From NCBI GenBank assembly GCA_033297205.1, contig MU859322.1:1-37767 (forward strand): DNA of 37,767 nucleotides. The letters run 5' to 3'. Of this stretch, positions 1 through 11,028 are shown piece after piece. The DNA comes from Pseudoneurospora amorphoporcata. Taxonomy: Eukaryota > Ascomycota > Sordariomycetes > Sordariales > Sordariaceae. Below the pieces are notes generated by a model. The model was not told where the DNA came from. It saw nothing but the letters and a program-made list of their open reading frames with translations, and made no database searches. The position numbers were made by a program, and so were the translations under genes. How positions within the stretch are numbered: position 1 is the first letter of the stretch; every line of letters begins with the position of its first letter.

Positions 1-94
<94 letters not shown>
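1..94. repeat. (TTG)n / (CAA)n microsatellite at window edge
   Basis: About 31 uninterrupted TTG units run from the first base. On the minus strand one frame reads poly-Gln preceded by a short Lys/Glu/Gln-rich stretch, with a stop codon about 20 codons further upstream. It could be a Gln tract of a gene lying mostly outside the window or a plain intergenic microsatellite; the window edge prevents a decision. Confidence 0.95.
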
Positions 95-1247
95 CTTTCT
101 GCTTTTGTTCCTTCCAAGCAATGCTATAACCGGAAGCGGAACAGGCGTGTTACTCTGTGGAATGGATGAGCTGATCCGCTTGAGTGTAGCTTTTGGTAGA
201 ATCGGTTTGGGTTGCGGAATGGAAGGAGGGGTCCAACTCTATAAATCGACATACTACTGTTGTTTATCGATATCTTTAGAGCTTTGTTGAAGTCTAGACT
301 GCTGATAATCAGTGATGGAGGCCGCTTATTATTTTCCGAGTGGCTGGCCCAGAGATGAAGGGTCGGATAAGGGGGATGATGAAGAGCGACCGGAGGAAGA
401 ACGATCGCTGGTAAAGCAGGCAATATTGCTTTGGGGTGCAGTAGCCACCCCCCCCCCCCCCCAACTTCGGTCTTGGAACAGCCTCGTGCTTGGCGATAGT
501 GGAGTATGGAATCCTGGTTCGGAGCCATGGAAGGAGGCTGCTAAAACGGCTCGCATGTATATAAGACTCCTATTGCCTCGGTGAACAAGAACAGGCGGGA
601 CGAGAAGGACAAGAAGATCTCACGGACAAGAAAAGACAACACAGACAAGACATCTTTTTTTCGTCAGAAACCTTTGAGCACAGTTTTTAGTCATCAAGCC
701 AAATCGTCACGTTCATGAAAAACATTCGTCTTTGATCTTACGTCCTCGTACATACCCTCATTTTGTTCCCCTTTCTCTGGTCATAGGGAGGAACTTGTCG
801 TTATGCCCGTATTCCTCGTCCTGCCTACTTAGTCCCATTCCAAAGTCTTCCTGTCGTCGAGCATTACACTTCGGCTACGCGCTCACGGCCTCCCAGTCTT
901 GACTGCAGCTTTTCTGGGTGTGTTGTGTGTGTTGTGGTTGTTGTGTTCTGCTCCTCGTCAATATTGTTCAGTTGCTCATTAACAAAGTCCCCAACGCTTA
1001 AAAATATCCGGCCGACATCACTCAAAGTACTCTCAAAGGAGGGTTGGCCAATTAATCCTACCGGTTAAGTTACCGCCGAAGTAATAGCTATATTAACAGG
1101 AACAGCCTACTCAACTTCTCTCTTCTCATAGTATTTTTCGATCCCCCACTAACCTTAATCCTCCTAAATATAGCACTGGCTGTCATAGATTAGTTATTGT
1201 ACTCGCTTAACGGCGCCAATGCAAGCGGTATATATTACTCTTCTACA
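95..1247. other. gene-free stretch left of the cluster
   Basis: No convincing gene is visible. It contains a C homopolymer near 450-463 and a TATA-like TGTATATAAG near 555 followed by pyrimidine-rich sequence that resembles a fungal promoter or 5' UTR. From about 1000 to 1250 it becomes richer in A+T and TpA, possibly a RIP-mutated repeat relic. The remainder of copy 1's zinc finger and its linker would be expected here but I cannot find them. Confidence 0.5.
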
Positions 1248-2570
1248 TTAATTACATATAACGGACAGCGTATCAAATAAGTGTCCAAAGTCCCTAAAGC
1301 AAAGAATACACACATCATTTAGATTTCCCCATCCTATTGTAAGGAGAGTTTGGAAGGCGTGGCTGTAACGGTAAATGGATTCCAGTTCGGAGGATAGAAA
1401 CGCATCTTGCCAGCAATAAGGCTCGGGGCTGTTGAGCACAAAACGCATAACATCTAGAAGAGTGTGTCAAATATTACATTTTACCACCAAAATAACATAT
1501 TTGTCAGTAGAAGTAATGGAAATAACCAACATATTATGTGAACACAAGTGATATTGACGTATTGAAAATGAGCGGTCTACGATTCGTTAGTGTGATAAGG
1601 GCTGTGATCAGGGCTTGGAACAGTAGTTCAAATTCAGCTAATAAACTTCTTTGGTCTCGAAGGCCTTGTTGATCTTCTCAACCTCCAGGGGAAGGTTGGG
1701 CTTCAAGGCCTTCTTATACCAAACAGAATCGGTACGTTCTTGAGGTACGCATCAAGCCTTGTCGCCTGAGGCCTCAAGGCATCTATCATACATGTGGAAC
1801 TTCCTGAATGCCTTTATCCATTCTCTATCTTCCTTTTGGCGTTGTCTTTCACCCGTGCGCCTTGCTTCTTGTTTTGTTGGCTGTGGTTGCTTCTGGGAAG
1901 ATTGGGATCGTCTCGAGATTGGGATCGTCTCGTGGTGGCACTTCCCGGGTTTGGCTCGCTAGCCGGTAGCGTCGGGAGGAGTTCGGGTAAGCAGTGCTGA
2001 TGGCCGAACAGATTCTCTGTCTGAGCTGGCGTAGATACCTGAAGCATCTGCGCGAGGCTGTGGGATGTGCGGCTCCGTGAGCCTCACGTTGTAGGGTCAG
2101 GGTTGAGGTCGAATGTCCGTGTGACAGTTAGTGGTGCCCTCGCGCGAAGCTTCATTACCTTGATAGGCTGGGCAAGGATACCAACTTACACCGGCATGAC
2201 AAGTACAGGCAGGCTCTTTGGATAATGAAAGAGTGAATAGCGCGCCTTCCTCGTTGGTAATGGTAAAGTGCTTGTTGAGGTAGCGACCAGAACCACCCAT
2301 GTCTTCAATGCGTACAATCTGCAGGGTCACGCTCTCTGCCTCCTTGCAATGCTTCTCGTAGTCGGCGGGGCGGCGAAGCCGTAACAGCCAAGGAGACCGT
2401 CTTCTGTCGGATATATTGTCGTCCTTGTAGGCCAAGAGACGATGGTATAATTCGTGAGTATCACCAGTGGTGGCAAGGTCCCGCACTGCGCATTGCTCCT
2501 GCAGTATTTCCTTACTGAGTTCGCCCCAGGGCGCATCATTGGGTAGCAACCCTACGAGGGAGCGCACCAT
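1248..2570 (-). pseudogene. Copy 1: truncated SAP-like/SWIM zinc-finger paralogue
   Basis: First member of the tandem family. The ATG at 2570 lies in a good context (ACCATGG). Exon 1 is 2570-2190 (127 codons) and carries the SAP-like motif and the first SWIM half, ACTCHAG. The inferred exon 2 (1576-1531) carries the second half, TCVHIIY. Exon 3 (1453-1248) carries the SPEPYCWQDAFLSSELESIY block and the first CxxC (CILCF) of the second zinc finger, then stops. The joined frame gives about 210 residues against 622-654 for intact copies, so the rest of the C4HC3 finger, the linker and the coiled coil are gone. Intron 2 is 77 nt; intron 1 would be 613 nt, far longer than the 57-82 nt in the other copies, and appears to hold inserted DNA. 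It could still encode a short SAP-SWIM protein; truncated pseudogene is the better guess. Confidence 0.6.
1577..2189 (-). other. Oversized intron of copy 1 with probable insertion
   Basis: The orthologous intron is 57-82 nt in the sister copies. Here it holds about 530 extra bases. Inside, on the same strand, 1747-1638 reads as 35 codons ending in TAG (ending KINKAFETKEVY) with C/G-ending codons typical of coding DNA; it may be the 3' end of an unrelated gene moved here. A tandem 16-bp duplication (GATTGGGATCGTCTCG) lies near 1902-1934. I do not recognise the protein fragment. Confidence 0.45.
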
Positions 2571-3585
2571 GGTCGCGCGTGTTTGAGGTTTCTCTTCGTC
2601 CCGTCGATAAACAACCGAAAGGGAATGGGAAGTATGCCTGGGTGAAAACGACTAGGCAAGAGGGCAGTACGAAAAGTAACCGTTTCTATTGAAAGGAAAA
2701 GTAGGCGGCAATGATCGTCGTGTCAAGAGGCAATCTGTTGAATACGGAGGACCTCAAGTTTACGCGACGACGCGTACTGCCGATAGCGGGATCATGAATT
2801 ACCTTGAGCTCACCGGACTCGCCTCGAGCGCCCGATCCCGGAGCTTTTCCAGGCCAAGTTTGCAGTTCACTGGATAGAACTTCTGGGGAAGGAGCGGTCT
2901 CAAAGCTTGACGGGTTGACGCGGCTTCTTGCCCGATAGTGGCACTTGCCGCCTGACCTGGCAGCCGGCAAGGTCCCTCATGCTTGCTGCATCTTCCTGCC
3001 GCCACTCCTGCACCCACGTCATCCCAACCTGGCCCCATAAGCTCCTTGTACTTGCTACCTTACCGGGGCTCGCTGGCGTGAAAGGCAACATCCTGAGTTT
3101 GAAATGATATTCACTTCTGATTGAGGTCCTTGAGGAAGATACCGGTTCGAATCCGATGCGGGCCATTCTTCTTTTCATCATTGATAACCCGAGAGACCAC
3201 AACGTAGGCAGGAATGAGTTTAGACAAGGTGTCAGCGACAAAAGATTCCCTTCATAACCGAGACTCTGTCGGAATTATCACCTTTTTTTTTTGTTTTTGG
3301 CCTTCGCCTTGCTAAGCTACTGCGTGCAGTCTTCTGTTCTCTCCAGATACAATGGGCTTATATCCGCCGTCATCACCTATGTCTCCCTCTCATAGTCTCG
3401 AACATAGTAACCGATATTCAGGCCTCCGTCATGGCCATACTCGTACAAGCCGAACCATATTCTCAACATCTTTCCCAAATTTCAAAACAGCGAACCATTT
3501 CCCCCTCCTTCTGAGGCCTTTTTGTACATGTGAGCTGACATTCTGCGCTCCATTCTCATTGACACATGGTTCCCTCTCATCCGCT
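2571..3585. other. spacer between copies 1 and 2
   Basis: No gene supported. It should contain the promoter of copy 1 (right of 2570) and the 3' region of copy 2. A T-rich run lies near 3281-3292. A T-loop-like GGTTCGAATCC near 3151 is not part of a foldable tRNA. Confidence 0.5.
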
Positions 3586-5849
3586 CTAAACCTCAGTCCT
3601 CAGGCAAGAGCCCCCCAATTCCTCTTCGAGCCTCTCCCTCTTGCGCGTGAGTTTCTTGAGCCCTTTCTCCCATCTCTTCTGGATCCTCATACACTTCTTC
3701 TCGTGTTTCTCCTTGGGCAGCTTGAGTTCTAGCTTGTACTCTTTGTCAACATTCTTCATTCCGCGCTTCACATGCTTCCCGATGCGAGCCGATTCCTTTT
3801 CCAGACGACGGCACTTTTGTACCAACCTGGCTTCTTTCCTTCTGTGAATATCGTCGTCCATGTTGCTAACCGACAAAGCACCATCGACACCATTCGCAAT
3901 GTCTCCAGGAAGAACAGGAGTAGCTGCTTTGGCAGTGATAGCTGCTGGGATAGCAGCGGAATTGTGAGAATCAACGGCATCAGCCGAGGGGACCGGTGTC
4001 TCACCAGCTTGTCTGACGATGCGAGCGCGAGCAGCGGAGGTGGTTGGGATTGGATACTGAACCGAAGTAACAGAAGACAAGGGCTTAGCTAAGGCCGGAC
4101 TAAAGTCCTGGGAAACACCTCGTAGTGGATCTCCTACTCGCTCTTGCTCCTTTTGCTCCTTCAGCTCCAGCCGCATAGGCTCCTGGTTACTCATGGGCGG
4201 ATCCGACGTACTCCTCTATAGGGGTACGGCAGGAAGGGAAATGGATGCCCTGAGTTGAGGAATAATGTCTTTGGACGCTGGAGAGGGTTTGTGAAGACTC
4301 GGATGGGTCAGAATCTCTTGCTGGTCGATAGCAGACTCACAGGAGGATTGAACATTGGATGACGAAGAGGGAAAAGATGAAGACGAGTGTGGAGGATTGA
4401 AAGTGCGGTGACTAAGTTTGGGGTCGTTGTTGGCTTGTGCGTCTCTCTGATCCTTTTTCTCGGAGGGGCTCGAGCTTACACCATGGTTGTCTTTGCCTTT
4501 GCACCCAATAGAGCGCTTAACAATGTTCGTTGTCGGTGTAGTGTCGTTGCTCCCAAATACACCACCACCACTACCAAAGTTGTTGCTCCCAAATACACCA
4601 CGGCCACCAAAGCTGTTGCTTCCAAAGATGCTTCCGGTGGTCTCCTCCGGTTTCAAGACAGCGGCCGTACCACTGAGGGCCCCGAAATTGCTTGATCCAA
4701 AAGCAGTTGGACTAGCAACTCCCGAGCCACTGAGAGGTCCAGTAAATCTTCTGCCTGCCTGATAGTCTGCCAGTCTGAGTTCTTCTGGGGAGTACTTCTG
4801 GTAGGGTTGTTGGAATGTAATGTTTTGGAAAGAATCGAATGCCCCCGTTGGCAACTTTCCAAGAGTAGGGGTGAAAAGAACAGAGGCTGTGCCAGGCGGG
4901 GGAAGATGCGTGGGAGGTGCTGGGGCGACAGTGGTGGTAGGGGTGGCAGCTGTTATGGCATGTCCGGCAATCGTGGCAGCCGGTATCTGAGTCTGTTCAC
5001 GGTACTTGTCGATGTTCCACTCAGAAATATCCTCACAAATCCAGCAACGGTCCTCTTGCTTCCGAGCTCTCACTTTCCTGACGGCCTCGCTACAATTCCG
5101 ATGGATAGGTCTGCCACAGCAGGAGAACGTATGGTCGGTAACGGTTCGTCCCTTGAAGCATAAGCGACATCTACCTTTCCCAGGTGTAACGCTCAGGAGA
5201 TGCACGGCATGGCTATAACGATAGATAATTTCGAGCTCGGAGGGCAGGAAGGCTGCTTGCCAAAAATGATGCCCGGGGCATTTAAGCACAAAGACGAGAA
5301 CATCTGGAAATTTACCGTCAGTATCAGCATCGCGGTATTTGTAAACGTCGAGATACGGGGAAGAAACTGACAAATGATATGGTCACAATGATACTGCAAG
5401 ATCAATAACGTTAGTGAAAGCCTTGAGTCCCAAGTCGTAGATCAACGTACCGTGAATCGCGACCGACAGGTGCAGGTCGGTATTTCCTTGAAGGCAACAA
5501 CATAGGTCAATCCACTCTCGCTGGTAAGGGTAAAATCTTTCCTGAAAACCGTTCCGTCCGAGCTACTCATGTCCTTGACCTGTGTTATTTGGTAGGTAGC
5601 CCTGTCCAGGCGCGAACGTATCCCTTCAAATAGAGAGAGGCTTGGACTGCGGCGCCAGGGGATCTTTCTGATTTCGGTGACATGAGTCTTTTGATACTCT
5701 TGAAGAAGGCGTATCTTTTCCTCCCGGGTGGCTTTGTCCTCTTGGCTGAGAAGGTTGCGAACTATGCATTGGCTGTGCAATTCATTGTCTTCGAACACAT
5801 CATGCTGCCAATCGGTGTCCTCGGGGAGCCTCTTCTCGAGAGGGTGCAT
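3586..5849 (-). CDS. Copy 2: SAP-like/SWIM/C4HC3-like protein with FG repeats and an in-frame stop
   Basis: Start is the ATG at 5849 (MHPLEKRLPEDTDW). Exon 1 is 5849-5451 (133 codons), exon 2 is 5393-5372 (22 nt) and exon 3 starts at 5303; introns are 57 and 68 nt. SWIM ligands are C126 and C128 on exon 1, C136 and H138 on the micro-exon. The second finger has CRLCF (186-190), SCCGRPIHRNC (201-211) and CWIC (227-230); its third and fourth cysteines are adjacent. Residues 340-395 hold seven FG dipeptides (GSNSFG, GVFGSNNFG), like FG nucleoporins, with an LKPE motif at about 357-360. The frame meets TAG at 4218-4216 (502 residues) but continues in the same frame to 3586 through a basic coiled-coil tail. 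Either TAG is a premature stop or a 45-nt intron (4183-4227, GTACCC...CCAG) removes it. Function unknown. Confidence 0.7.
4216..4218 (-). other. In-frame TAG separating copy 2 body from its tail
   Basis: The frames on both sides of this TAG are the same. A CAG-to-TAG change in a CpA context is exactly what RIP makes. The competing explanation is a 45-nt in-phase intron at 4183-4227, at the short limit for fungi, with a weak branch site. Confidence 0.75.
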
Positions 5850-6683
5850 GGCTGCTCTCAGTTGAACTGATAACCAGAAGTGCGGAAAGGAACGCAAATG
5901 TGGTAGGATGTGAACTCAGGACGGAGAAGAAATATGCATGAGGAGCGTGGCAACGCCGTGCACAAAATGGTGATGCCACGGCAGTCAAACTTGTGACCGA
6001 GTCACCGAGGTTGAGTTGTGGGAGGAGGAAAGAAAACAAATCTGCCGCGGGCCCGCGAGCTCTGGGTCGAGCAATTGTGTAGGGCAACTGGACTACCAAC
6101 ACTACCGAGGACCAAGCGCGGGGTATTGACTCAACTTACACTCACGCGGGAGCTCATCACGAAGGTCCCGTCCCGGAGATGATGCGTCATAGACGATTAG
6201 GTAGTACCTGTTCATCAAGGAGGGGTACCAGTTCTGAGCCACGCGCTGAAGTAGTCTCTTGCCTCTTGGGAAGGAGCGACTGCGAGCATGCATCTGGCAA
6301 CAAGGGCCCCATCTTCATCACACCTTCCACCAGGAAACAAGGTGGGGGCAACTTTGAAATTAAACAATCTTCGGGGAGAGCTGGCAAAAGGGAAAGGGCT
6401 ACCTGCGTTCTATCTGCCTCTTGTTCACTCCTTCCTGATCAGCGACACTCTCTACACAAACATCGATCATCCGTCATGATCAGCCCCTTCCACCGTGTCA
6501 CAAATGACCTGATCGTCCTCAATAATATTTGCGTGAGGACTTCTTCCATGCTCCCCTTCTATACTCCTACACCTCCATATTTCTTTGTCGTTTCGTTCTC
6601 TTTTTGTAATCCACCAAACAAACATTACCATTACATATTACCACCACCCCTCTGTCTCCGCACATTGTCTGCCCTCACCAGCT
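5850..6683. other. spacer between copies 2 and 3
   Basis: No gene supported. It holds the presumed promoter of copy 2 next to 5849 and the 3' flank of copy 3. A GAGCATGCATC site near 6285 resembles the GGCATGCATGC sites upstream of copy 5; significance unknown. Confidence 0.5.
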
Positions 6684-8685
6684 TCACTCATCGCCGCTCG
6701 CCTCATTCCGCTTTGCCAAAGCCTTCGCCTTTTTCTCGAGGCGCTTGCTCTTCTTCGCAAGTCTCTTGAGCTCGCGGTCCGCATGCTCCCGGACATACGC
6801 CGACTTCCTGGCCAGGCTCTTGAGCTTCCTGGCAAGCTTTGTCGCCTTTCTCTTCTCCTTATTTGGGATGGCGCTTGCACTGACAGTAGTCGGAGCGTGA
6901 GCAGGGAAAGCGGCCGGGACAGCAGAACCAGGCTCGGGAATAGAGACCGGAGCAGCAGCGACCTCAATGTCTTGGGAAACTGCACTTGCATCCTGGGGAG
7001 TTGCGCTTGCAGCTGAAGCGACAGGTTCCTCGACTGGTGGAGCGGGATTAGGCTCAGGAGTTGCAGAAGCCTGAACCACAGGATCCTGGAGAGGAGCGAC
7101 TGCAAAAGGAGGGGCTCGGGGGGCGCTGAAAGGAGGAGCACGGAGGGCATTGCGGACCGCGGACTGAGGTCTTCTGGCCTCGAAGCTATTCAGGACCTGT
7201 CGGATCTGTTGCTGCTGCTGTTGCTGAATTTGGAATAATGCATGTGCCGGAATGACTGGCACCGGAACTGGAGTGATGGTCTGGGCACGAGCGCTGGCCG
7301 TTTGGCTCCTCGCGAGTGTGCGAGCCGGGGTTCGTCCCTGACTGCGACGGGGTGAACGACTTGGAGCTTCGGCCGCCGCCGCAAGACTCTGTCGAGCCAG
7401 ACCAATGTCCTTGGCAGCTCTGGATGGCTGTTGACGACGAATTGGCGAACTGGCAGGTTGTTGCTGCTGAGGACGCAGGGATGAAGAAGGGATCTGCTGA
7501 CCAGCAGGAGGAGAGTGTCTCTCCTGCTTGATAAGAGCGGAGAATAAACTATCGCGTTGACTGATGGCCTGGCCAGGCGCATTGCTAGGCTGCTCTTCTG
7601 CGCCCGGCGCTTCCTCGCCGGGATCTTCGTCCGATGAATCTTCTTCGCTGGAGCTGTCGCCGTCCTCTTCAGGGTCTGCCTCCTCGCCAGTAACAGCATG
7701 TTTTGCCTTCTTGGCAGCAAGAGCACGTTCTGCCTCAACCATCACCTTCTCCTTACATCCTGTGGCAACCGTCCACCTCTCCCCACGTTCTGCGGCCATC
7801 GCCAACTCCTTGGCCCGTTCTTTCTCACTTAGTCCGCGGAGGTCGAGAATGCCCAAGTGACGCTTGTCCAGACAGACTGTGCACACATCGGAGTCTATCC
7901 TTCGCATCTTGTTGACAATCCGAACACACTCATTATGCAATGGGGCAGAGCAGCCACCACAACGGGTGTCGTTTGCTCCTCGCCTGAAGCATATGAGGCA
8001 AATTCCAAGTGCATGACGATACTGCTCCGGCCAAGCTACAGACTTGATGATATGCGAGCGCTTGTAGATCTCGTCCCATTCGCTTGACAAAAACGACCTC
8101 TGCCAACGGAGTGGCTCCGGAACGTTAAGAATGTAACGGAGCATGTCTGCAGAGATATGTTAATTGCTAACCGCTAAGGGGAGAAAGGGGATAACAAACA
8201 AATGATATGAACACAAACAGTCTTAGAGGCCTATAAGTGGGTTTGGTTAGCAGGAATTTCCTTAAGGTGGTGAGTACTGGAAGGAAAGGATGCTGAGAGC
8301 ATGATTTTACCAAATAATCCTCGCAGACACAGACCGGACGGGTTTTGAAGACGACAGATATATCGTCAGGGCCTCCGTCCTTGTTGAGTAAAAAGCTGAT
8401 TGTTCCGTCGCCCAGATTTTGAATTCTAGCAACCCGAAAAGTCTCGTCTCTAGTCCGAGCCCGGAGGGCCGCGTAGTTGGGCGAGAAATGGGGTATCCAG
8501 GGATTACGCCTCTGCTGCCCGGGGTGAGTTTCGCGGTAGTGTTCTAGACGCTGGACGAGTTCCTTCTGCGTTCCTATGCTGTACAGGCCCCGCTTAAGGC
8601 ATTGCCCCTCCAAGACTTTGACATGGTACTTGGACCACGGGGCATCGTCGGGCAAGTACTTCTTCATAGATGCTGGCTGTGGCAT
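6684..8685 (-). CDS. Copy 3: intact SAP-like/SWIM/C4HC3 coiled-coil protein
   Basis: Start is ATG 8685 (MPQPASMKKYLPDDAPW); an in-frame ATG at 8667 is possible. Exons are 8685-8311, 8230-8200 and 8146-6684, with introns of 80 and 53 nt, giving 622 residues. The SAP-like helices span about 10-52 (LEGQCLKRGL, ELVQRLEHY). SWIM ligands are C119, C121, C131 and H133, the last two on a 31-nt micro-exon. A NVPEPLRWQRSFLSSEWDEIY block follows, then a C4HC3 finger with C185, C188, C198, C201, H206, C209, C224 and C227, whose spacing fits the PHD consensus better than classical RING. The linker has an acidic Ser/Glu/Asp run (about 289-320), IKQERHSPP at about 341-349 (SUMO-consensus-like PsiKxExxSP), RRQQPSRAAK, TPVPVPVIP and a Gln tract. 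The last 60 residues are a Lys/Arg/Ala-rich coiled coil. Probably nuclear; role unknown, DNA/chromatin binding or ubiquitin/SUMO ligase activity being only inferences. Confidence 0.85.
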
Positions 8686-9540
8686 TGCTGCTTCGTAGGG
8701 CCGGAGTGTTCCTTGGGAAGTATTGGTCCAATGGGTGTTTGAAAGGCTTCGTGGTCGAGCAAGAAATAGTTTTGGGGACGCAAAAGCTGGCAAAATTCTG
8801 GGTGACTTTGCGAGGCCAGACTCTGGGGTGTTGCTTGTTGATGTGGAAGTTGTGGAAGCAAAAGGAAAAATGCACGCCAGATTTTTGTGCGGGCGGGGAC
8901 AAAACCCTCGGAAGACACTAGTAGGTAGGCACCCGGGCTGCCAGCTGTTACGACTCCCGGCTCGCCCATTGCCCCAGGCAACGGGGCTTCCAGAAGGTGC
9001 GGGAAGCATGCTGGCCACTCGGCGGCCATGAGTGAATGGTGAAGCCCACCCTTTCATCCTGACTACCCAAGAGCTGGTGAATGGTTGCTGGGAAGGTGAA
9101 CGGGACCAGGCCGGAGTCAACAGTCAACACAACATCCCCCGGCTATGACAGGTCCAGGTACACATGCCTAGAGGGACTTGTAGACAGCCCAACTACCAAA
9201 AGGTAGACGATGTTCTGCTTGCTAGGAAAAGTTCGTAGTGCACACTATACTGGTAAGGCCAATATCAACCTGTGACATCAACTGCCCTCTTCTCGCTGAA
9301 TACCATCCTGTCAGCGAACTGGGAGTGAAAGACCAAGCAGGCGGGAGAAGGAACTTCAAGCCAAGAACAACGTATATTTCATGTTGCAATTCAACACATG
9401 CAAACAAAATTGAGGCAATATCAACAGAAAATGTCAACGCAAAGGAAAACGCAGAAAGCAAAATGGCAAAAGAAAACGAATAAACCCAAAACAAAGTTGC
9501 TCATAATCACCCTCCTCTCAGGGCCGTTGCTTTGTCACAG
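8686..9540. other. spacer upstream of copy 3
   Basis: No gene supported. Open frames overlapping copy 3's start extend into here but the SAP-like homology begins only at the 8685 ATG, so this is taken as promoter and 5' UTR. Confidence 0.5.
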
Positions 9541-9918
9541 TCAACATCGCAAACCGCTCACTCTCTCAGGCCCATCCTCTAAATCTCCAAGCTTTCCGTG
9601 GCGTCTCGCCAATGCCCTGCTCTTCTCCCGAATCCTCTTCTCAACCCTCTCAATTTCTCGCTTTCTCTTCTCGGTGAAGTAGTGATCCGCGTCTCTCTGT
9701 CGATCATCCAGCTTCCTAGCAAGCCGCTTGAGGTTTCGCTCCAGCTTGACGGATTTTCTGTCACTTCCCTTGTTGCTGTCATTGTTGTTCATGTTTTTTC
9801 TGTTGCGGATGGTTGTTGGGTTCAAGGGGGTATTGACACTGGTATTGAAACCAGGGGTAGAGGAGGAAGAGCCAGGAGAAGGACCAACAACACTATTAGC
9901 GACACCACTACCAGTCAT
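9541..9918 (-). pseudogene. Orphan coiled-coil tail of the SWIM family
   Basis: A 125-codon frame starting at a true ATG (9918). Its first half is Ser/Pro/Gly/Asn-rich and its second half is a basic coiled coil (KLERNLKRLARKLDDRQRD, then ...REKSRALARRHGKL) that resembles the tails of copies 3 and 6 (KLARKLKSLARK; KLFKRLVRLEEDFKK). No SAP, SWIM or zinc-finger part precedes it directly. It may be the tail lost from copy 5, which ends at 10473 without a coiled coil, or the remnant of a further copy. A small stand-alone gene is also possible. Confidence 0.5.
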
Positions 9919-10472
9919 CTGAAGACTCTAATGATGATCAGGTTATGGCTAAGGAAAGGGTCTGGTGCGTCGGGTGGCGATGTTGAGATGTGCACAATCA
10001 GCAAGCGGGAAACGCGTCAAGGAAAAAGTAAAGAGTGCCAGCAACGAGAAGGCACAAGAACAGGATGTGCGGAAAGTTAAGCGCCGGCCAGAAGCGCCGG
10101 CCAGATTTGGACGTCGTGACGGGTGCGAGGCCTTACCACGGTCAGGTTGCGACGACGGCCAGGCCCAGCCGGAAAATGGGTCCAATCGGCACCGCGAGGC
10201 GCGTCAGCAAAAACGTAGGTAATTGGAAGCCAGTAATAAGAACGGAAACAAAATAGGAGGAAATGCGAAACGCCGGCGATGTTATCAGGTTGTGGCGACG
10301 GTGAGGTGCCTTGTGACAACACCATAGTTGCAAGACGGCGACATCTTTTACACAAATACGCGTCAGGACTATCGGAGGCGTTTCTAGCCCAGACGAGTAG
10401 CTGCTTGCCCGCCTTCGGAAGTTCGACGGGCTGAGGAGCTGCTCGCGAATGTCTGGATACCATAGATAGACA
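9919..10472. other. spacer between orphan tail and copy 5
   Basis: No gene supported; a 128-codon minus frame here shows no recognisable feature. It contains a perfect direct repeat of AGCGCCGGCCAG (about 10080-10103) and three diverged TCAGGTT-type motifs near 9937, 10140 and 10286. It may be DNA inserted between copy 5's body and its coiled-coil tail. Confidence 0.4.
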
Positions 10473-10956
10473 TCAATCGTCCGTCAAGTCGCTCTCGACC
10501 TTGCCGTTCTCTAAGCGGCGTAGCTTGTAGGAGAGCGGAAGAGGGGCCGGATCCATAGGTTCCCTTTTAATGCCGCGTGGATGCTCTGGCTCAGGTTTGA
10601 TTTCGCGTGTGCTCTCTGGGTCCGGTTTGACAGGGCCAAGGGCGGCGTCGCGAACCGCAGCGGGAGGTGAATGAGCATGTTGGGTATCAGGAGAGGGAGT
10701 AGGAGGCGTGGTGTAAGCTTGGACGGGAACAAAAGTGAAAGTAGGAAAAGGAGTAGGAACAGGAGCAGGTGTCTGGGCGAGAGTAGGCGCAAATGCTGGG
10801 CCATGCTCAGGATTGGATCCGGGGCCAGGAGGAACCACCGCTACCGAAGCTTCAGGCTCATCTGTCTCTTCTTCCTCTGCCTGTTCCTTGGTAGGACCAG
10901 GGAGTATCGAAACCCTTCTAGAGTCTATGACGGGTTGAAGAGCTTGCACCTGCTTC

Positions 10957-10997
10957 TGCTTCTGCTTCTGCTTCTGCTTCTGCTTCTGCTTCTGCTT

Positions 10998-11028
<31 letters not shown>
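10957..11028 (-). repeat. Gln / Gln-Lys codon repeat in copy 5
   Basis: CAACAG units followed by CAGAAG units encode a run of about ten Gln then eight or so Gln-Lys dipeptides within the linker. Copies 3 and 5 both have Gln tracts just after the TPxPxxP motif. Likely length-variable between strains. Confidence 0.9.

Noticed and set aside
3..290. Poly-leucine frame from the TTG repeat
   Set aside because: It is a translation of a microsatellite with no ATG start and no recognisable downstream sequence.
3145..3175. GGTTCGAATCC resembling a tRNA T-loop
   Set aside because: No matching 5' acceptor strand, D arm or anticodon arm can be found in the preceding 70-90 bases on either strand.
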